The notes under the pieces: model-generated
Databases searched by the model: none
The model's input: the letters and a program-made list of their open reading frames with translations, nothing else
What the model was told of the DNA's origin: nothing
Source: Spirogloea muscicola
Taxonomy: Eukaryota > Streptophyta > Zygnematophyceae > Spirogloeales > Spirogloeaceae
Direction of reading: 5' to 3'
NCBI GenBank assembly: GCA_009602725.1
Contig: WELB01000003.1
Coordinates: forward strand, 341,832 to 405,831
Length of the DNA: 64,000 bases
Shown here: positions 59,711-64,000 of the stretch, piece after piece
Layout of the letters: each line of letters opens with the position of its first letter
How positions within the stretch are numbered: position 1 is the first letter of the stretch
Made by a program: the position numbers and the translations under genes

Positions 59711-59824
59711 GCCGACAAAACACAATCGCAGCCAACAATGTGTTCACTGTTTGTCACAACGGTGGCTGGCTCTCAACTTGCAGCTCAGGTATCGTCAGGC
59801 GTCCTCCATGAAAGGTAAACTTGA

Positions 59825-60142
59825 ATGAAGCCATTTACGACCCTAAACGACGCGGCCCGGCAATGGCAACACGACGTGTGGCGCCTAAAGCAGCGATTAA
59901 TCGGCCAGATCCCGCCGGGTAGCACGATGTTGGCACTGCTGCGGCCGGATCCAGGGCCTACACCGCTGCCACTGCGTCGTGTCATGGAGCCCCTTGTAGC
60001 CATTGGCGCACTTGTCGCGCTGCTGGCATTGCTCGGCGTGGGAGCGCTGTCATTCACCCTTTTTATGTTGGTTAGCGTCCTGATGTATGCCATTTTAACC
60101 CAGGTTTTTGGGATCAAGCTGGGCATGCTGCAGCCAAGTTAG
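59825..60142 (+). CDS. Small membrane protein, bacterial type, 105 aa
   Basis: ORF from ATG 59825 with AAAGG about 9 bases upstream, a plausible ribosome-binding site. Soluble amphipathic N-terminus (LNDAARQWQHDVWRLKQRL) and two membrane helices (LVAIGALVALLALLGVGALS; FTLFMLVSVLMYAILTQVF). Appears intact. No family recognised. Confidence 0.5.
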   Translation: MKPFTTLNDAARQWQHDVWRLKQRLIGQIPPGSTMLALLRPDPGPTPLPLRRVMEPLVAIGALVALLALLGVGALSFTLFMLVSVLMYAILTQVFGIKLGMLQPS

Positions 60143-60199
60143 TACAAGCTCCTACTCCCGATGGATGCCTCTCACGACGGTCACTGCGTGCACTCTCTC

Positions 60200-60439
60200 C
60201 TGCCAAGATCTGCAGTCATGCGGGCCCCCTACACCATGCATCAAGGCTATGGCTGCCTGATGCGCAAAATATGCACGTTTGTATTCCAGCCAACTCACTA
60301 TCCGGCACAGAGCGCCGAACGGGTGCGCGCCTTTAGCCAAGAAGGTGTTTTGGTATACGTCACCCGCGGTCACTCGGCCTGGCTGGCACTTTGTTTTGAC
60401 TTCGTCCTTCAGGATGTGATAAATCCTAGCGGGGGTTGA
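60200..60439 (+). pseudogene. PlsB-like glycerol-3-phosphate acyltransferase N-terminal fragment
   Basis: LMRKICTFVFQPTHYPAQSA, ERVRAFSQEGVLVYVTRGHS, AWLALCFDFVLQ resembles the N-terminal RKL...VLP...VxYVxxxxSxxDLLVL segment of PlsB enzymes. The acyltransferase HX4D domain is absent. Similarity is recognised by pattern only. Confidence 0.5.
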
Positions 60440-60443
60440 AAAA

Positions 60444-60827
60444 ATGAGTAGCATAGAAGCAATGCAGGCTTTGCGTTCGGCGGGCTTAGATTCTAGAGTA
60501 GCTGAGGCCATGGTTATCCATCTTGAAAGAATTATTGACAACCGGGTGGCCACCAAAGCTGACGTGTCCGAGTTACAGAAAGAGACTTCAGGCTTACGTG
60601 TCGAAATCAGGACCGGTTTAGCCGAGTTAAAGTCCGAATTAAAGTCCGATTTACAGAAGGAGATTTCAGGCTTACGTGCCGATACTAAGGCCGAAATTCC
60701 CTCATTGCGGGCCAAGACGATGAAAGCTATCCACGATGCCAAGTTTCAGCTGATTGCCTTGATGATTACGCTTTTTGTGCTTAACGGCGGCAGCATGATT
60801 TTGCTACGGATCTTCGCTGCCCATTGA
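60444..60827 (+). CDS. Coiled-coil protein with C-terminal membrane anchor (DUF1640-like), 127 aa
   Basis: Complete intronless ORF: an N-terminal helix (MQALRSAGLDSRVAEAMVIH), a long coiled coil with tandem-like units (ELQKETSGLRVEI / ELKSELKSDLQKEISGLRAD) and a single C-terminal membrane helix (QLIALMITLFVLNGGSMILL). This layout is typical of bacterial CCDC90/DUF1640-type proteins. Start ATG 60444, with no strong Shine-Dalgarno. It follows the PlsB fragment by 5 bases, so it was possibly part of the same operon originally. Confidence 0.6.
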   Translation: MSSIEAMQALRSAGLDSRVAEAMVIHLERIIDNRVATKADVSELQKETSGLRVEIRTGLAELKSELKSDLQKEISGLRADTKAEIPSLRAKTMKAIHDAKFQLIALMITLFVLNGGSMILLRIFAAH

Positions 60828-60970
60828 CCGTTTGATACGTAACGCAGGTATCCTGTTCAACTGGCTGACACTGCCGAGGAAGACCTGAAACTCGAGCATA
60901 TCGTCCAATAGACTGACGCATTGGCGACGTCTAAGTTTATATATCCCGGTGAGCATCCCAACCAAACCCG

Positions 60971-61191
60971 TCAGGCGCGGCCCAAAAGGTGGCGCAGGAT
61001 TTTATCTGCCATATTGGCCGCGCTCCGATGGCCACAACAACAGGTGACGGCATGGCCACGTATTTCAGTAATGTACACAATGACGGGAGACAAGTCGGCG
61101 ATTTTATAGCGCCGAGTATCTGAATCAGCGGTTTCTGGCAATGGCCGCCGGCAGTTTTCGCACTCCGGCGGGTAGACATCGATAACCTTTA
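60971..61191 (-). pseudogene. tnpC: IS66-type transposase zinc-binding region, fragment
   Basis: Minus-strand frame: VIDVYPPECENCRRPLPETA, RRYKIADLSPVIVYITEIRG, HAVTCCCGHRS, stop at 60971. The CxxC...D-L-P/S-P...TEIRxHxxxCxCG pattern is the zinc-binding segment of IS66 TnpC transposases. The DDE catalytic part and the IS ends are not present. Confidence 0.7.
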
Positions 61192-61638
61192 AGTTTTTCG
61201 GTATCGGCCAGTCGCCACCATTACCTCAATGTCCTTTCTTGCTAACTGGCTGCGTGCAGCCAAGGTTCTCAGCGGCTTGCACCATAATCGTTTTCACGCA
61301 AAAACTGATATTCCCGTGATTCAACCTTTGCGGACCGGCTGTTAGCATCGCAAACTGTTACCAGACCTTGACAGACCTTGACTCAACCATGTCACAGATG
61401 TATGGGTTTTAAACGATATTTCAGCCAGTTCATCGGTACTTGAACATGACACAAACAACATGCTGAAGACACGCAGTTAATGAGTAGCAGCCTATTATTC
61501 AAAAGAAAGCCTGTAAGCGTTTTACAGCAAGAGGCAGCTGATATTAACGGCCTAATGCGTTCTATCGACTTAATGATGCTGAGTGTCGGCGCAATGCTCG
61601 GACCAAGTTGATTCAATGAAGCAACGCCACGTGGCACT
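61192..61638. other. Bacterial-type remnant without recognisable gene
   Basis: No ORF above about 60 codons with recognisable content on the plus strand; a 130-codon minus frame (61784-61392) is not protein-like. A CAGACCTTGA repeat pair lies at about 61360-61382. Confidence 0.35.
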
Positions 61639-62120
61639 ATGAACAACTTGCGGGTTTGCTCGCCAGCATCAATGAGCAGTATTCCAAACCGAGACGCCAC
61701 GGGCACACCGCATCCCGTGCGCATGATTGATCCGCCTGTTTTCAGCGCTCTAAAGCCAAATAACCTCGCCGACTCCTTCTTCAAAAATGGCTACGTGGTG
61801 GTGGATGACGTGTCACGTCCCCAACAGCGCAACGCTGTGGTCACGATCATCGATCAGTTGGCAGCAAACCCGCAGACGCGGTGGGCGGGCTTTATGGACT
61901 TTTACCACGACGACTCACTCGCTCAGCTGCGACAGAGTCCCCATCTGTATCAGGTTTTTACGCGGATCTTTGGCACCTACAAGCTGTGGACGGTTTTCGA
62001 CCGCGTTGTTCATTGGCGTGCCAGCGAAGGGGATCAACCCCTGCCACCCCATGTCTCTGGGACTCTCGAACCACCCATAGCCGCTACCGCGGCGAGCCCA
62101 CAGGCGATCGCTATGCGGCG
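61639..62120 (+). pseudogene. PhyH-type (phytanoyl-CoA dioxygenase-like) N-terminal part
   Basis: ADSFFKNGYVVVDDVSRPQQ, RWAGFMDFYHDDSLAQLRQS, PHLYQVFTRIFGTYKLWTVF, DRVVHWRASEGDQPLPPHV. The beginning is as in PhyH-family Fe(II)/2-oxoglutarate oxygenases, whose metal motif HxD should follow PPH; here the frame diverges right after PPHV, and related sequence continues in another frame, so one indel is likely. No membrane segment. Confidence 0.55.
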
Positions 62121-62187
62121 CTCATTACCTACAAGCCTGCATTGAACGACCCTGCCCTGCTGACACTGCGCATGACCCATTTCGCCA

Positions 62188-62400
62188 ATGGCCCTGCGCT
62201 TTGCGGCGCCGGTCATTGTTGCTTGGACGCATCGCCATCCAGGCGGTCACATGCTGCATGTAGAACGGCTTGAATTCACGCCCAGTGGCGACAAACACGC
62301 TGACGTGCTGCGACTCACCGCCGCGATGACCGCGCGCGACCACTGCCGAGAGAGAGCGCTTGAAAAGGCCTGCGACTGTCCTCAATATGCAGTCACAGTC
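62188..62400 (+). pseudogene. LpxL/HtrB-like lipid A acyltransferase C-terminal fragment
   Basis: LRFAAPVIVAWTHRHPGGHM, LHVERLEFTPSGDKHADVLR, LTAAMTARD resembles the C-terminal APVxPxxxxRxxGGxxxLxxxxxLE...DxxADxxxxTxxxT region of Kdo2-lipid A lauroyl/myristoyl acyltransferases. It marks the right edge of the bacterial-type block and points to a Gram-negative source. Confidence 0.55.
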
Positions 62401-62419
62401 TTACTCCAGAGAGCCGATG

Positions 62420-62520
62420 AAGGTCCGCGACGACGGGCTGCAGCAGCGGGCAGCAGCAGGGCTGCATCGGCGGGCTGCAGCAGCAGGCGGCAGCAGGGCT
62501 ACGCCTCAATCTCGCGCGGG
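62420..62520. repeat. GGGCTGCAGCAG-type low-complexity repeat
   Basis: CAG/CGG-rich repetition immediately right of the bacterial-type block. Confidence 0.7.
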
Positions 62521-62579
62521 CTTCACTGATGTTGACCGGGTACCCCGACTCTGGTCTCAGCCCTACTTATAGTGCTTCA

Positions 62580-62720
62580 TGTGCCTCCCCCCCCAGGGGT
62601 CTGTGGGAGGCTCGTCTCAAGGCCCACCTTCGCGAAGGCGGGCCCAACAAGGGGAAACTAGTGCGAGGGCAGGCTACGCGGCTCCCTTCTGGAAGCGGCG
62701 GCCGTCCTGCGGAGCGGCCC
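62580..62720. repeat. Diverged relative of the Gypsy LTR
   Basis: Fossil. CCCCCCCCAGGGGTCTGTGG and the following GGCCCACCTTCGCGAAGGCG resemble the middle of the LTR at 63131-63663 but are much diverged. Ends not determined. Confidence 0.4.
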
Positions 62721-62879
62721 AGAGGTGCCGCCGTGCGGCGCCGGTTCGCGGCGCCGCTCTGCGCGTCACAGACGCGTGGTGGCGTAGTCGGCGCGCCACA
62801 CGTCTCTCGGCGGCCGGTTCGAGAACCCGCCGAGGATCTCCTCTCTGGGAGCCCAAGGTGCGCCGCCTCTTCTAGAGGC

Positions 62880-62998
62880 GGCGCGCCTGCACGTCACATC
62901 GTCAGCAGGCGTGTCACGACGCGCGTCACCTCGCGCGTCGCTTGCGCGTTGCATGCGCGTCGCACGTGCGTCGCACGTGCGTCGCACGCGTCAGTCCC
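62880..62998. repeat. CGCGTCGCACG-rich degenerate tandem array
   Basis: Irregular repetition of GCGTCGCACGT units. Similar in composition to the array at 54276-54480 on the other side of the bacterial-type block. Confidence 0.8.
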
Positions 62999-63130
62999 GT
63001 GTACGTCAGTGGTTACAACCGAGCGCTAAACTCGAAGTCAAGCGTCTCGTAACGGCGGGGACGCTGCAGCTCTGCTGCTGACTTAAGCAGCCCCGCTGCT
63101 GCCTGCTGCCGCCGCTGCCGCCACAGCTCT

Positions 63131-63663
63131 TGTAAGGAACCTCGCCCTACACACGCAGGTAGGGTGAGCAGTCCTTCTTGAGTTCGGCTGTAGGGGTTTA
63201 GGGACCAACCCACTACACAGGCAAAGCACTAGCGCATAGGCGCAGCGGAAGACAGGCCCCGTGGCGCCGCCGTCCGGCGGCGACTCCACCTCCTGGGCGC
63301 AGGCCGGCGCAGCAGGCCCCGCAGCAAGGTACGGCGGCGGCTGCGGCGGCGAGCAGCGGCAAGGCTGCTCCTGGGCTTCACCGGCTCGAATTTTCCCCGA
63401 GCCTCAGCCCCCAAGGCTCTTCGTGCTTCCCCGTGCCACCCCCCCCCCCCAGGGGTGTGAGCGGGTCGCCCCAAGGCCTGCCCTTGCGGGCGGGCACAAG
63501 GTCCCCCCTTGGCAGGGTGGAACCTGGCGAGGGATATTTCTGGACGGGCGGGACACTTGCCCGGCAAGCCAGCCCGCCACCTGGCGGGCCCACTTGTCCC
63601 AAATAGCCGGTCATGTAATGCCAACAGAGCCATGTGGCTTCACCAAATGGCTGGTTCATTACA
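63131..63663 (-). mobile_element. Ty3/Gypsy LTR (3' LTR of the element continuing to the right)
   Basis: Fossil. 533 bases, ends TGTAA...TTACA. Purine-rich AGTGGGGAGGT lies immediately inside it on the minus strand, as expected for the polypurine tract next to a 3' LTR. Matches both blocks of the solo LTR at 49410-52213. Confidence 0.85.
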
Positions 63664-64000
63664 TACCTCCCCACTCTGGTGTTCACGTCCTCGGGAACAA
63701 CGAGAAAACAGCCGACAGGTATTAAGATGGCCGACGGCTGCTGCCTCTACCAAGCCTAGGAGAATCACCACCCTTGGCCAGGTATTCCCTGAGAGCATCT
63801 GGACAATTTGCCAAATTGGCCGCAGGCTCCCACGTGTTGTGCTCAGGCCCATACCCGAGCCACTTAACCAGATACTCACGGGTCTTACGCCCTCGAGGCT
63901 TGTCCCTGTGAGACAAGATCTCTTCCACCTCAAACTCAAGATCATCCTCGATGACTAGTGGAGGTGGGGGCGGTTGGACACGACCATCTGAAAGGAAGGC
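63664..64000 (-). mobile_element. Ty3/Gypsy chromovirus pol 3' end with chromodomain (runs off window)
   Basis: Fossil or possibly still whole; only the end is visible. The minus strand encodes a chromodomain ([20 protein letters not shown], preceded by EEILSHRD) ending near 63722, then the short untranslated stretch, polypurine tract and LTR. A chromodomain at the end of integrase defines chromoviruses. Confidence 0.85.

Noticed and set aside
54937-62400. Bacterial block as plastid or mitochondrial DNA insertion
   Set aside because: The recognisable proteins (FeoB, LysC, IS66, lipid A acyltransferase) are not organelle-encoded in green algae.
54937-62400. CRISPR array, prophage or integron in the bacterial block
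   Set aside because: No regularly spaced repeats, phage structural genes, integrase or attC-like sites were seen.

Overview
The window is nuclear DNA of a photosynthetic eukaryote, most likely a chlorophyte green alga (a trebouxiophyte-like one is my guess). The reasons are intron-rich genes (about 100 introns modelled by hand, mostly 70-300 bp), GC-rich first exons, and proteins whose closest remembered relatives are plant ones: a plastid FtsH7/9-type protease, a plant-type CCR4, an ATXR7-type SET protein, a plant-type COX6B and the complex I ferredoxin-like subunit.

Layout. 1-4140 (+): 3' part of an FtsH7/9-like protease. 4634-5698 (-): conserved gene of unknown function. 6153-7985 (+): calcineurin-like phosphatase. 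8693-9283 (-): C1-FDX-like ferredoxin. 9760-13157 (-): TMEM87/GOST seven-TM protein. 13236-27870 (-): complete 48-exon TOR kinase gene, about 2,616 aa. 27905-28183: LINE scrap. 28185-29791 (+): U11/U12-35K homologue. 30370-~35621 (-): ATXR7/SET1-type H3K4 methyltransferase. 36528-36975: LINE scraps. 37125-38354 (+): COX6B. 39022-42482 (-): CCR4 deadenylase. This housekeeping half is densely packed, with convergent and head-to-tail pairs.

From 42.5 kb onward the character changes. A 327-base gap and a 123-base poly(T) run lead into repeats. These are several copies of one non-LTR retrotransposon family (zinc fingers, YADD reverse transcriptase, CxC..H..C finger and an apparent PD-(D/E)XK-type nuclease), two copies facing each other as a 1.2-kb inverted pair, one copy inserted into a Gypsy solo LTR, and remnants of Ty3/Gypsy chromoviruses.

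At about 54.94-62.4 kb lies the most surprising part. It is about 7.4 kb of intronless, bacterial-type sequence carrying pieces of FeoB, an FtsX/MacB-type ABC permease, aspartate kinase, PlsB-like and LpxL-like acyltransferases, an IS66 transposase and a PhyH-type dioxygenase, together with several open hypothetical ORFs. It is bounded on both sides by algal-type repeats, with no N gap. It looks like a decaying insertion of Gram-negative DNA, or else a chimeric scaffold join.

Four isolated single Ns (6164, 9255, 28184, 36790) and two N runs mark suspect assembly points. The Ns at 28184 and 36790 both cut the LINE at the same codon boundary, which suggests that the 8.6 kb between them may be inverted or misjoined.
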